NCBI GenBank assembly: GCA_029964075.1
Contig: CM057147.1
Coordinates: 25,813,513-25,877,512 of the forward strand
Direction of reading: 5' to 3'
Length of the DNA: 64,000 nucleotides
Source of the DNA: Patiria pectinifera
Lineage: Eukaryota; Echinodermata; Asteroidea; Valvatida; Asterinidae
Positions within the stretch are counted from its first letter, which is position 1. Every line of letters begins with the position of its first letter. The translations under genes and the position numbers were made by a program. The notes under the pieces are model-generated. The model worked only from the letters and a program-made list of their open reading frames with translations, was not told where the DNA came from and searched no databases. This document shows positions 1-12,720 of the stretch, piece after piece.

Positions 1-448
1 AGGGATTTATTGGGGCTTTAGGATTAACATTTGATAATCAGGCATGCAACAGAGAATTTAGAAAAAAAGGAAATTCCAAACCACACAAGACTTTGCACAG
101 TGGTTTTCAATTTGTAAGGGCATTCGTGAGAAGTTAAAAACGAGGAAATCAGCGGATCCGAGGAAAAGTTGCATGCCTGGATAATACTGACACAATCGCC
201 AAACTTCCTGGTATACTTTTAGACTAGTCTTGTGGCCTGATGGACAGGGATAATAATCGCAACGCACTTGGAAATTTTAGAGAAGGCGTAGGGATTATTA
301 TACAGACACATTTGTATACAGAGTGTGCCAAAAGAATGCAACATTCAGAAAAAAAAAATTAAAACTGTTGAATGTTTTTTTTCTTCAATAAAATCATATA
401 TTACATCAAGGCCTGACTATTTCTCAATCCACTCCTTTTAACTCCCAT

Positions 449-672
449 TCCATTTGGGTCCCTAATTCCAGAAATACAATCAATTTAAGTGATAGGGTGT
501 GAATTTGTACTTGGGCCACTCTCATCTGGACATGCTGAATCTGGGTCAAGCATTGAATAGGCATTGAATGGGCATTGAAGTTGGTGACATCACAGGTAAG
601 AGTGGCCCAAGTAAAATTTACACCCTTTCACTTAATTGATTGTATTTCTGGATCTAGGGACTCAAATGGAAC
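449..672. mobile_element. Fold-back MITE
   Basis: Two arms of about 73 bases face each other, e.g. CCATTTGGGTCCCTAATTCC on the left against its near reverse complement at 655-672. The spacer is about 80 bases. It has no coding capacity. Confidence 0.75.
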
Positions 673-1234
673 GGGGTAAAAACTATTCTACCTGATTCTA
701 AAAATGTTACTGGATTCAACACAGTTTTAAGCTGGGCAATATAAATAGTAGATGGTTTAAAGCAAATGGATTATGTGGATTACATATAAACCAGCTGAAT
801 GATCTCCCTGGATTGAGAGGATTATAATGTCAGTCATGAAGCTAAACGGGTCAACAATTTTGTTCTCTGTTTCTGAATAAAGCAGGCCTAGATGCAAGGG
901 ATGAAGAGATTTCAATGCTCAAAGCAGATTGCAAAAGAAACAAAGGTTGTCAGTGATCTAAAAGACTAAAATGGGACAATATTGATAACTTTTTCTTGGA
1001 AATTTCATCCACTTTATATTAAGGGATGAGTCACTATGAATTGGGTGCTGTTCTTACAGTACACTTTTTGTTTTACATAGGCAAAAAATGAGTTTGTGAT
1101 TCATAAGAGCTACATGTACTGAAGGCTTTTTCTGAAGGTAAGTTACATTTTTAAGTTACATTGTTGACACTAAAAAATGCCTTGCGAGCAAGTTCACCAA
1201 ATAGTTTGCCTCTGTTTTAGAGGGTATTTTTATT

Positions 1235-1700
1235 TTAATATGTTTCAATTCAATTCAATTGCAATAAAATTAGTTCCATCAAAAGCAAAGTAAAAGCATC
1301 ATGAGAACAATAAGTAGTTATATTAAGATGGAGGCATGATTTGAAAATGTTGAAGCTAAGGGCGTGGCTATACTTAAATGCAAAACGGATATCAACGAAT
1401 TTAATGGAAAAAAAACAGACAAACTAATAGACAAGTACAAATGAAACACAACATTAAAAGGACGGACTGACGAACAAACAGACAACAGGAGTCAACGATT
1501 TACATAGTATTGAGACAAAATAAATACTAGGAGGAAACGGAAAGCAAAACAGCTGGTCAGGACGGAGAAAGAGAGTTCAAGACAGGTTGACTCATGCCTA
1601 TCCTAGAGATACAAAACCCTTTGCCCTCTAACTCCGCCATAATGCATAAGGTCTACGCATGGGACTGCAAGTCATAGTGCAATGTTTGTTTAATGCAATG
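1235..1700. repeat. Dispersed repeat with (TTCAA)n end, probable LINE/SINE tail in minus orientation
   Basis: It begins with TTCAATTCAATTCAATT followed by A-rich sequence. The same arrangement occurs at 16,638-17,010 and 23,585-23,900. A pentamer repeat plus A/T-rich tail suggests the 3' end of a non-LTR element read on the minus strand; no reverse transcriptase is visible here. Confidence 0.45.
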
Positions 1701-1971
1701 GAAGTACAGAGTAAGTAAGTAAGAGTTTCCCCGAAGGTATGTTTTATATATCATTGTTATTGATCAAGCAATGGAACAGTCATGTCAGCAGCTTTAAAGT
1801 TTGAATAGTTTTAACAATTAACTAAATGTAAAAATATTGCATATGATTTCATAGCAACCACTGAATCCCCAGATTGCAAATGTTTACCTTAGTCTTTTAA
1901 GTGCTTCATATCTATCCAACAAAAATGATGAGTCATTGACTGTATACAATCTGAACTATTAATCTGAAGGA

Positions 1972-2529
1972 TTAAAGCTATAGTCCATCATTTGCAGCTA
2001 TCCAAAAAGTAACTGGCGTAATTATTGTTGAAAAACATGCTTGGTTGAAAGATAGTAAGGGGACTAAACGCCCTGTGAAATCATTCTTTCTGGCAAGCTG
2101 TCATTTTGAAGTAATCAACGAAAGAAGGCCTTTCCAACGGTGCTTCTTAAGACGCACCGTAGGAAATTTAAATTAGTAGTTCATTTTGTTATTCGGCGAT
2201 GCGCGCGCAAGCATTGGCACGACGCACACGCACGCGCGGTTGCTATAATTCGTCGGATCCATAGATCATTGCGCGACATCGCGTAGCTGCAATCGGCTCA
2301 GTGAGAACGTGTCTCGGACGCTGAATTCAGGCCCAATTCAAAACATGATTCAGCAACTTTTGATTTGAAATTGAGATCCTAGAATGCTGTTTTTCTCGAA
2401 ATACACAGCTGAAGCTGAGCTGAAACTTCATCAGGTTAGTTGTTCAGTACCCTTCTTTAGATTTTGAACACTTTTATTGCTTCCAACGAACAAAATGCAC
2501 AAACTACACATGATGGACTATACCTTTAA
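1972..2529. mobile_element. MITE, TTAAAG-type terminal inverted repeats
   Basis: The ends are TTAAAGCTATAGTCCATCA and, at the right, TGATGGACTATACCTTTAA, a near-perfect inverted pair. It lies in an intron of the GH63 gene, only about 34 bases from the exon 6 donor. Related interiors (a run ending in ...TTTCTCGAAA and ...GCTTCCAACGAACAAAATG) recur at 20,260-20,440, 24,490-24,660, 35,620-35,810, 38,100-38,330 and 57,780-57,920. Confidence 0.75.
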
Positions 2530-2563
2530 TATATGGGTTGGGTTTTGGTTGGCTACTACTCAC

Positions 2564-5500
2564 CGTGGCGTAAAATTCATCTGTCTCTGCCTTGCGGGTC
2601 GCGAAGACGTCGTCGAATGCCTCCTTCCCAAAGTACGTCCCTGGGTCTTCTCCTTTGAAGAAGAATCGGGCGCGGACGACGGCCTCCTCCCCAGGGGGCA
2701 CTTCGAGAATGTAGTGAGAGGCGCATTTTGTACCCCGGCATCGACCATCGATCGCGTCCTTCTCCTCTGGAAAACGGATGAGGATATTTCCTTTTTTAAA
2801 TTAGTAATTTTTAATTTTGTCCTAGGAACGCTGGTCCCAGAGTGCATATAATTCTATTCAATCCCCATGAAGTACGCACCAGTGATTCAATAAGTAAGTC
2901 TTGATCAGCAGACCGAAGACACCAACATGCTGGCTTGTTTCAGTAGAGGAGTTCAGATATGTAGTGAGGTGCTTCACCACGAGGTGATTTAAAAACCATA
3001 AAAGTCCAGTCTGATACAAAATCTTCTGATTAACTGGAAGCCAATGAAGTTCCTTTAAACTATGGGTGGGCTATCATTGGCCCTCTCTATGGGAACGTAA
3101 TGCACATCTCGCTGGGCGCATCAATGAATAACCGTCTGAATTTATGTTAGTCAAGTCTTAAGACCAGGAAGTAAAGCAAACACGATACACAGCGAGCACC
3201 TAGCCAGTAAATATTGGGGGCCCCAACAGACAAAACACAACTATCTAACTTGTCCTCAATTTTAGGCTTTGGTGAGGTGATAAAAACTTAATTTTAATAA
3301 TAAAATATTTCAAATTGTTACGTTATGATAGTTTGTTTACCATCAATGATGTAGCGGTGGAAAGCATCCCTGACGAATTTTGTGTAGTTGTCTGTGTCGA
3401 AGAGTTTGCGCATGTTCGTCTCGTTCTCCGTGAAGAGTAACGGTGCCTTGGTGCCGTCTGGTGCCGTGTCGTACACAATTGTTATGTTATCTGCATTGAT
3501 TTAAAAGAGAAATGGACAGGGAATGTTGATGTTACTGAAAGTTTAGCTTTGAGACATTATTGTTTATGTTTAGCCATGCATAAATAAGGCCTACATTATA
3601 CTGGAGAGTATCCTGACTGCTTCTGAACCTGTTTTTAATGAGTCAGGTGATTTGTTTTTAAGGATTGAGGCAGTGGTCGCCCCTCCACTACAAAAAATTC
3701 CAGATACAGTACCACATGATTTTAGTGGATTGACAGAGTATCCACGTTTGAAATGGAGGCAGTTGGAGGATTTTGCCTGATTGAGGATGCATCCAAGGGG
3801 GCTAGGATTAATGGCCCTTGAACACTATCTTATGTACCTTTGCCAACATGCAAAGTTGAAGGTTTTAGGCACTTCCTCACCAAAACAGGGAAAATGTTGT
3901 AAAAAATGTTCTAAAAGAATTGTCTTTACACTGTGATATAAGAACATCAACTATGCTTCGAATGGTTCAATCACGCCTTCTCTAGACCTGCGAGTAGTAA
4001 CGCTGTAGTCATTGTCTTTTCCTGGGTGGCATACGGGGTTACACAGCTGGAATCAAGCCTAGGGCTGTACTGACTACTTAACAATAGTCTTTAGGCCAAA
4101 AAAACAAGTCTCCGGTTTCTGGTATGGAGCTTGCCCAAAAAAAGGCGCGGCGACGCGACTTTTTTTTTTTTACCTGTTTTTTTTTTTGCTTCAAATGTCG
4201 GCGGATGACTGCAAAATGGTGCCCGACTAAACTTAGTGCAAATATATGGGAGTCCAGAGAGGCCACATAAAGCTTATTCTCGATCATAACCCCATCTAAA
4301 AACACGTTAAAATTGTGCAGCAGCAGGATTCCAGTCAAACCAGTGAGTTTGGTGGTTTTCAGACATCATCTTTCATTGAAAAAAAAAAATTCATTTTGCC
4401 GACGCGCATGGCTACGGCGACGCGCGCGCATACCAGAAACCAGAGACTTAATTTTTTTGGCCTTAGTCACTGTACCACCCAAAACTACCCTGCCTATTAC
4501 TCCCTGTACATGCTGTAGTAGCCGAAACCCCCAGAGCACTATATGGCTGTACTGATTCTTCAGTGGATAAACACAATGTAATACAATGTAGCACAGGTGC
4601 TAATGGGTTAAAATGGAAAGGAATGTGAGTGTTTGAACACACAACTCACATTTTCAGTATACCTTTTTGTCCAACTACCGATTCCAATCCATAATCACAA
4701 GCCTAAACAAGGGAGGATCCAGAACCAATTTCGGGGTTGGTTTTTTTTTTGGGGGGGGGACGTCAAGAGGACTCAGGTATTTTTTTTTAACAAAAAGGGG
4801 AGGGGGATTAAGTATCGTGGGCAATTTCCACATTGTAACATAAAAACTAAAAGGTACGTGTAGCTGATGGCTTGCGACGGAGAAACACAATATTTTAATT
4901 TATTTCTTGAAAAAAAAATGTTGGGGGGGGGGGCTAGATCCACCAATGAGCCCAAATGCTCAGCCCTCTGTAACCTGTCTTTCAGACTGAATTCCTACTG
5001 TGCTCACACATATTTTGATGTTGAATGTTCGGACTACTGAAACGGATTGATCACACCAATGCTACATACCTAAGGTATCGTGGGTGAGCGCTATCTTGCC
5101 ATCTTTGCCCAGGGACATCCTCGGTTTCATCCCGCACCCCTCGTGGTCGCAGCCCCATATCCACGTGTTGCGGAACCAGAACTGCGGCAGCACGTGAATG
5201 GTTGCTGTGTCCGGGCCGCGGTTGGCCACGGTGATGCGGCACAAGACGTCGTTGGGCGTGTTCTTGGCATACTCGGCAAAGACGTCCCAGTATCGACCCT
5301 CGGCAAAAGCACCTATCGTACATTTAGAATTTCAGACACGGATAAGCATGTTAAATCAGTAACCCAAATATTTTAAAGAAAATAACCATTACCAATTCCC
5401 TCTCAATTTCCTGCAAAGTTTTTTAAGAAATTTGCTGCGTAGTTATTCTACCTGCATCTGCCTGCCCAACTTTTTGGTAACTTTTTCGACGATTAGTTGC

Positions 5501-8500
5501 ATTTATTGGGAAAAAAAATAGGATTCTGGTGTTCAACAAAAAAAGTTGCAATTTGAGAAAACTAGTCCAACTGTAATAAGATTTTTCTGCTAGGATTTTT
5601 TTAGAGGGGAGCAAACACATTTCCCCTGTGAAATCCCAGTACTTTTCCAGCATGATCTTGATTTATCATTTTTCGAGGGTGGGCAGGGACATTCCCCCCC
5701 CCCCCAATCAACCCATTAAATTAACAGTAATATGACTTCGCGCCTCTTTTTCATTCTTTTTCCCTTGTTTTTTTGCTTTTCCAGGGGGGAGGAGAAAGTG
5801 CCCCCCCCCCATTGCCCCACCCCTCGCGATGCATATGAATACCTGAGTCTTCCAGCTCAAACTCCAGATCATGGACACTGCGTTCCCTTCCTTCTCTCTC
5901 CAGCCTGGCGTAGGGGTACTCAGCCTGCGGGTACTTGTACAGCGCCTTCATGTAGGAATGGGTCGGGGAGGAATCTAGGTAGTAGTAATTCTCTTTGCAA
6001 TCTTCGCCATGGTTGCCCTGCGGACCTGGGCACAAACAGAACAGTTGATAACAAACTTCTTACGATTTAGAACAGTAGGGTATCAAGATTTTGGTCCGGG
6101 GGGTGGGGGGAGGGAGGATTACAGGATTTTTTTTTTGGATCTTGTCTTAGGAATTTCTTTGATAAAAAAGGTAGCCAGGAATTTGTTCTGGTCACTCGGC
6201 TACTGGAAAATCAAAAGTGGATGGACACCATCCGATTATTAGGGCGCTGTTCAAATGGCACAGGGAAAAAATGTTGCAGCCTGACGTCACTTCAGCGATT
6301 GTGTACAAAGTCTATGGAGAGTCAAGAAAATGTGTATTTCCTAACAAAATTGGAAATGTTTCTCAGTCCCAGATTCATGTCTTATCATCATTTTTGCAAT
6401 GACTGACCTTCATTGAGATGATATATGAAGAAAAAAGTGGCACCAGGTTGCAACATTTTTTCCTGGCACAGTTTTGGACACTATGCAATGTTCGGCACTA
6501 TTGAGCATCGTCATTAAGAAAGAGTATCAACCCTAACTCCCTTGGATACATTTGTGAAAAATCAAAATTGGAGGATTCAAGACTGTTAGGGTTAATACTA
6601 ATAGTAGCAGCTGAGAGTTCGCACTTTCAGTTCCTTTAAAAAAAAGAAAAATAATAACAATGGGCAAAAAGGGCGGGAGAGAGGGAGCCCCAACTAGATA
6701 CACCACTAACCCTAACCGCCCTGAATCCTTCAAAATCCTCTTTGCCAAAGAGGAGGAATTTGGAGGATTGCAGTTACATGGCAAAAGTGTGTTACTGATT
6801 TCGTAGGATGCATTTTGTCAAGGTCTTGGGCCGGACTTTGTGTTGTTTTTGCTAAGCAATGCATAAATATAGGCCAGGGTTATGCTTGAAATCCTCCGTA
6901 CTGCTCCAGGATGTCACTGGCCAAGCCTCAATATATTGACAGTCACTGCCGCAGGATTTTGCACGATTCAGGCAGTGGTCACCCCTTCACGGACCATATT
7001 CAAGAAATAATAGAGGAATTTGCAGGATTGAGGCTATATGCTATTTTTCCATGAGGCCAATTGGAAGAATTTACAGGATTGAGGCTACATCCTAGCAAAA
7101 AGGCCTAGGGAGTTAGGGCTAATGGAGAAATACACTTGGCAGAATTTGTGCTCGACTTGTGATTTGGCTTGCAACTGATTTGTGAATGATGACTTCTGAC
7201 AGTTCCTACACAGAGTCATTCATAGACTAATCTGGACACGCTATCAATTCTATCACGAAGGCCCCCTTCAATGGCGATAGCATCGTGCTAGCTATTGTTC
7301 AGACAATCTGTCATGAGGCAGGTGCTTTGTACAATAGGTCTCTCTCAAAGACGGCCATCTCTATAGGAGAACTGCAACTGCATATTTTACGCAATCAAGC
7401 ACGCATTGCCCAGTGTTGAAAATGTTCCAAACACGCGCGCTGGTTACTCGAAATGCATTCGAAATACGACGCAGCCGATGCACGTTATGCAAGTTGACGC
7501 TCAAAATGCCGATTCACGTGGCTGATCTGTAGGAAACGATATCATTTGATAGTATACAAATATTGAGTGGCTTAGAGTGAAATGGGAGGAATATAATCGC
7601 AAGGAAATCTGGACTTTTCCATTTCACAAGGCAAAGCTGAGTGAACTGGAAAAGTCCGGATTTTACCGAGCGATAATATTCCTCCCATTTCACAATTTAA
7701 AGCCACTCAATATTTGTTTTATATAACTGACATACACATGTAGATCCGTGACATTTGATATATTTGAACTGTTATTTCACTTCAAAATTGATGGAAAATG
7801 TATTTCTCTCTTCCAACCACCCCTTCACGAAAATGTTTGAACCCCACTCTGTAGCGCTGGCTCTTTGGAACAATACACGCTACGCGCAATGCTGAACGCG
7901 CACACCAGCATGCCTTTGCACACAATACCGCGTCTTGGAACAAGAACGATCCTAACTGTTCAATAGTATTTCCCATTCCCCATGGGCGGATAGTACTTTT
8001 TGAGACCCGACGTGAATGGAAGAAATAACGAATGTAACGTGATGTGAGTTCCACCAATCAAATGACAAGGATATGTATGTCGATTACATAAAGACCAATA
8101 GCCCGCACAATGGTTTCTCCACTGAAGGAGGTATCATGCGTGTTCAGTGATCATGTGCCTGGGTTCCTCTATACCTGTCAAGCCGTACAGCCGTTCCTTC
8201 AAGATGGGATCTTTGCCGTTCCAGAGAGCCAATCCGAAGCAGAGGCGACACTGACGATCTGAGATTCCCAGGAGCCCATCCTCTCCCCAGCGGTAGGCCC
8301 GGGAACGGGCGTGGTCATGGGGGAAATATTCCCAACTGCAAGAGATGTTTGGTTTTAAATGTGCTGTTAAAGGGAATGTACATCATGCATTGGGTTTTGC
8401 TGTAATTTTCTGATATGAACTATTTGAGGGGTGAGTATAACAGATCAAATATTGTTACACTGACATGTTTGAAGTTTTGTGTTCGAAAATGCTGGAAAAA

Positions 8501-11059
8501 CCAAGAAAAACAAAATGTTGAAGTAGTCTGGTTCCCTGACTCCACTAAAGATGCAATGGATTAATTTATAGATGCCGGAAAATTGTAAAGTAAGGGAACC
8601 AGTCTAGCTGACCTACACCCGTTTGTGAACAAAACCACTAGCAAACAAAATTTGGACTGAAAAAAAATGGTAAATTTGGAGCAGTAGTTCAAAAATAGTT
8701 AGGTTTTTCCAAAGGTTGGTCGGCCGACCACCGTTGGAAATACAAAAATACCATTTTCTTGAAAGTGACTTCACATCAGGTGCCATAATGTTACAGGATG
8801 CTTTAATCCGTCATTTACCAACATCATAGTAAGGTTTTTTGTAAAAACTTGGTAGTTATATTTTTGGATGTTTGCAAATGTTGTATTGTCCCTTTAAAAA
8901 GAATCTATGCTCATGTTGTATTCTTATCACTAACAGACTGTGCCGTGAGCGAGGGACTGCAACTGAGATTGGGGAATCCTTTGCATGGCAGCCATCATTG
9001 AGGTGTGTGTGTGCTTTTGTTCCATAAAGATAATCATTCCATCTATTATTACTCAAATAATGGAAAAACCTCAAAGGTGGCTGCTGATGAATGCAAAGGG
9101 TCTATTTTTCAACTCCTTTTGCCAGATTCCTTGACCGTGAAGACCATGGAAACCGCAGGTTTATAATGGGTGAGAAATCAGTCGAAGTACAGACAGAGAG
9201 TCGAAAAATTTGGTTTAGTTTAAAGTAGGTTATTTTTCAATATTGTGTTTCCCATTTTATTGACATAGCGTTTATTAACTCCACGAAGGAGGTTGTTTTC
9301 ACCGGCAATGGTTTGTGTGTTGGTTGGTTGGTCAGTTGGTTTGTCTTTGAACAGGATAACTAAACAAGATATAAATTATAAAAAAAACATGTTAGGGGTG
9401 GTCCTTGGTACAAGTACAAATGGATTAGATTTTGGAAGTGATCCGGATCTGGATGTGGATCTAGGATTTTTTTTTTTTAAAGATTCTTCACCACAGTTCG
9501 AGCAGAAAAGATTGCCACTGTGTACGTGTGTGGGTAACGCAGCGTGCAGTATATATATGAGCGCAGAGCGCACACACCATTGAAACCAACAGGTCAATGG
9601 ACTGGACCATTTGATAGTATGGGGGAATGGGGTACACACGGTCAAGTTTAATGCCACATATGCTTAACCTGTTAACCTCTGCAGTAGCTCACACACAGTT
9701 AAACTTAAAGTTAAAGGGGCAGTCGCTACAGTGTAAAAGAATTATTAAAAAAAAAATGATGTGATTTTTCAATATAGTTTAACCTGGATTCATAAATACC
9801 TAAGACAGTTTACGCATTCCTATTGGTCGAGAGCCCGTCACATGGCCGGTCTTAAACGGATGATAAAGACATGGCTAGCTGGTCTTAAACACTTTTCCAG
9901 TGTCACAATAAAATGTGGACTCCTAAAAATCCAGTGCCTCTTATCGTTTCATTGGTTGAACGTTCACAATTCTCACGTAGGCATGCGCAATACTACCAGG
10001 GAGTCAGAATTTTATAGTTCTAAATTCAAAACGCAACGCGCCAGGTGCGTTCTGCGCGACATCGCGCAAAACATGATATGCGCGCGTCAATCTCCATAAA
10101 AGGGTTGTTTACATCTTACTCGCCAGCTGAACACTCCATTATTTTGCCAGAGGGATGTTTCAAAAAACATAAAGTGAATTTGTTGAACAAAATTGGATGT
10201 TTTGAACGAATTATATGATTTTCTTTTACCGAAAAGGTATTTATGAATGGGAATAAATATGTGCTCCGTCGGTATTTATCACTCTGTTTAAGACCACTTA
10301 GAGTCTGGGTGCTGATAATTACCCGAGCCGCAGACTCTAAGTGGTCTTAAACTGAGTGATAAAAACCTCCGGATCACACATTTATTCCCTTATTGGTGAC
10401 CAATCAAAGTGCCCTGTGATTGGTCGGGGACGCATAAGGCAGTTTGAAGACCGTTTTGGGGGTGAAATCTGACGATTTTGATTGGGGGTACTAGGAGTGA
10501 AAATGGTCAGAAAAAATTATTAGTAACCGCAATAGGGCCATCGATCTCGGACTCTACAATCGCCCGACCATGGATGTCCAAATGTTAAAAAAGCGATCCG
10601 TAGAATCCTAGTTACTCGGACTAAAAAAGGTTATAATTCATAACGTAAAATATAATTGGGAAAAAATATTGCAACCTGCCGCCACTTCAGCAGTTGTGTA
10701 CAAGTCTATGGAGAGTCAAGAAAATTCTTTAAGTATTTCCTAACAAAATTGGAAATGTTTCTCAGTCCCAGATTCATGTTTTATCATTATTTTTGCAATG
10801 ACTGACCTTCATTGATATGTTGATATATGAAGAAAAGAGTAGCGTCAGGTTGCAACAGTTGTTCCCATAATTGTAAAGAAACATTATATTGTTAAGGCAA
10901 ACACCGAGGACGACTGTATACGAACCAGCTCCCATCCGCCGAGTAATCCTCCCTGACTGTCCCCCACTGCCGCTCAGACAGGTACGGTCCCCATCGCTTC
11001 CAATGCCGAACGCGATCATCCGACTCTTTCAACTTAGTTTTCTCAGATATCATCGCCAT
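2564..11059 (-). CDS. GH63 / MGH1-like glycoside hydrolase, N-terminal 358 codons (3' part beyond left edge)
   Basis: Six exons on the minus strand, in coding order: 11059-10926, 8335-8175, 6025-5843, 5312-5070, 3490-3341 and 2766-2564. All have AG/GT borders and matching phases, and the last ends in phase 0 at a GTGAGT donor. The start ATG at 11059 follows an in-frame TAG 18 bases upstream; a second Met lies two codons later. The protein shows family hallmarks in order: [18 protein letters not shown] (about residues 24-41), [17 protein letters not shown] in exon 2, [20 protein letters not shown] and [17 protein letters not shown] in exon 3, [10 protein letters not shown] in exon 4 and LLFTENETN in exon 5. 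These match the uncharacterised family that includes yeast YMR196W and many bacterial GH63-like proteins, usually about 850-1,100 residues. What is present is the N-terminal beta-rich region; the (alpha/alpha)6 catalytic barrel should be encoded to the left of position 1. The substrate is unknown; related enzymes cleave short glucosyl or mannosyl glycosides. No signal peptide is visible, suggesting a cytosolic protein. The exon 1 donor (TG|GTTCGT) is weak but is the only one that keeps the frame. Confidence 0.9.
4085..4468. mobile_element. MITE with ~40-bp inverted ends
   Basis: The left end AGGCCAAAAAAACAAGTCTC...GGTTTCTGGTATG faces its reverse complement CATACCAGAAACC...TTTTTTTGGCCT at the right. 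It contains GCGCGGCGACGCGAC-like sequence in inverted orientation on both sides. It lies in the intron between exons 4 and 5 of the GH63 gene. Confidence 0.7.
6533..7125. repeat. GGATTGAGG-type dispersed repeat
   Basis: Repeated short blocks such as GGAGGATT, GAGGATTTTGCA and GGATTGAGGC, bounded by CCCTAACTCCCT and its complement AGGGAGTTAGGG. The same family occurs at 3,655-3,830, 20,700-20,830, 35,080-35,480 and 52,790-53,045. Confidence 0.6.
7540..8060. mobile_element. Hairpin-ended repeat, family shared with 29,760-30,355
   Basis: A hairpin at 7,556-7,722 pairs AAATATTGAGTGGCTT with AAGCCACTCAATATTTG. The adjacent block at 7,800-7,950 is the reverse complement of 29,950-30,085, which itself lies next to another hairpin. 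It is in GH63 intron 2. Confidence 0.6.
8367..8897. mobile_element. MITE, TTAAAGGGA ends
   Basis: TTAAAGGGAATGTACATCAT at the left and, read on the minus strand, TTAAAGGGACAATACAACAT at the right. The internal sequence (GGTCGGCCGACC, GGTTCCCTGACTCC) matches 46,184-46,704 in inverse orientation and 63,574-64,000. It lies in GH63 intron 1, 32 bases upstream of the exon 2 acceptor. Both ends read TTAA, compatible with a TTAA target, but this could equally be part of the inverted repeat. Confidence 0.7.
10244..10390. repeat. Inverted-repeat hairpin
   Basis: GGGAATAAATATGTG ... TTTAAGACCACTTAGAGTCT faces AGACTCTAAGTGGTCTTAAA ... CACATTTATTCCC. Arms are about 65 bases with a very short loop. It is non-coding, within GH63 intron 1. 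Confidence 0.7.
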
Positions 11060-11462
11060 ATTCAGCTAGGTCTACAAGCTTACTGAACTTTGTGAGCTTT
11101 AAGAAGTACACTTCATTGTCACTCTGGGGATAAATCTAGGCAGTTTCAAGGACGATTTTCGTAAAGAGGTTGAGAACAGGGTCTCATCCTTCATGCGTAC
11201 TATCGGATTTTACTTCCTTGAGTTCGGGATCCCAAGTGTGAAGTTTTGAGGGCCTAGCCGCAAATCAGCCGTCCTTTCTTTCGGCACGTGTACGGTGTCC
11301 TTTAGATGACATTAGTGTTTTTTTCTGCAAAATTGAGTGAGTGGAGTCGAAGCAAACTTTTGATTTCGTTGGTTGATTGCTATGCGTTCGTGCAGATCAA
11401 TCTTTGATCATACATGTTTACGTGTGTTTGGGAGATTTTAAGGGGGGGGGGATTTATTAATA

Positions 11463-12720
11463 CATAATGCAGGTTGTGTTCACGTTATGTGGACTAAGCC
11501 GTGTCCACATAACGCTTTGCCCTCTTCGGGTTAGGGTTATCCGTCGCAGAATGAAGAGAAACATTCAAGGAAATCAAAAAAAATTGGGGGTTGAAAGAGT
11601 TTTCACAGTTTAAGTGAAGTTATTTTGTGTACCGAGTTTTCTTAACTACACGAAAACAAAGGAATGTCCACATAGCGTATATGTAAAACAAACATGTCTA
11701 TGTGTGTGTGGGTTTATAAATCGAGGACCAAAATAATGTATGTGAAACGTCATTGCGTAATTGAGGACAGGAGTCAAATCGAGGACGTCCTCGATTGGAA
11801 AACGTGAACAAAACAATGGGAGCTGTTGCAAACAAGTTTAAGCATGAACAAAAGACGGATAAGGAACATCAGGAAATCCCGATTTACACCATATTATAAA
11901 ACAAACGTGTGAGTTTGTCTTGCAGTCACTATGTGGACTTGTGACTGATGTCCACATAATGCAGGTTGTGTTGACGTTATGTGGACTAAGCCGTGTTCAA
12001 ATACCGTTTCGCCCTCTCTGGAAAACAGGTTTTAGAGGCATTTTGGGGTTAGGTTTATCCGTTGCAAAATGAAGAGAGACACTATAGGGAATCATAGGGG
12101 GAAAATGGGTTGAAAGAGTTTTCACAGTTTAAGTACATTTATTTTGTTTGTAGGCCTACCGAGTTTTCTAAACTACACGAAAACAAAGGAATGTCCACAT
12201 AGCGTATGTAAAACAAGCATGAATATGTAAACACCGGCAATCGTGGACCTAAGACAAAAGGGTTAGGGCACAAACAATACGTCCACGATTGACCGAACGT
12301 CCACGATTGAAATTCGTGTACAAAACCAATTAGAGCTGTTGCTAAAAAGTTACAGTAGGCCTACAGTACAAACAAATTAAGGAATGAGGATTAGGGACAA
12401 TGGGGGTCCACGATTGCCGGTGTTTACATAGATGGGTGTGTGTATCCCAACCTTACCATCTTTATTGTGGACCTGACAACAGAACAGGTCCACATAACGC
12501 AGGTTGTGTGAACGTTTTGTGGACTAAGCCAGGTGCACATAAGGTTTCGCCCTCTCTGGTAAACAGGTTTAGAGGCATTTTGGGTTAGGGTCATTGGTCG
12601 CAAAATGAAGAGGAACACTCAAGGAAATCAGGATAACATATTTGGGTTGAGAAAGTTGTCACAGTGTGAGTAATTTTTTTTCCTCCGGTTTACCTGAACT
12701 GTGCGAAACACATAGGGTAT
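11463..12720. repeat. Imperfect tandem repeat, three units of ~500 bp
   Basis: The string GCAGGTTGTGTTNACGTTATGTGG recurs (with small changes) at about 11,470, 11,957 and 12,495, each followed by AAGC(C)RNGTNCANATAA, TTTCGCCCTCT and GGGTTAGGG, then an ATGAAGAGAAACA-like block. Spacings are about 487 and 535 bases. A second submotif, TGTCCACATAGCGTATATG, recurs at 11,668 and 12,190. There is no open frame across it. Confidence 0.7.

Larger units (their letters stand above)
1..1971. other. AT-rich region, no coding exon found (probably an intron of the GH63 gene)
   Basis: The GH63 gene must continue to the left, so this stretch should be intron. I looked for the next conserved block of the family on the minus strand and saw none. 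It holds the fold-back repeat at 449-672 and a (TTCAA)-bearing repeat at about 1,235-1,700. Confidence 0.5.

Noticed and set aside
2477-2851. 124-codon plus-strand frame
   Set aside because: Antisense to exon 6 of the GH63 gene, which carries the conserved protein sequence.
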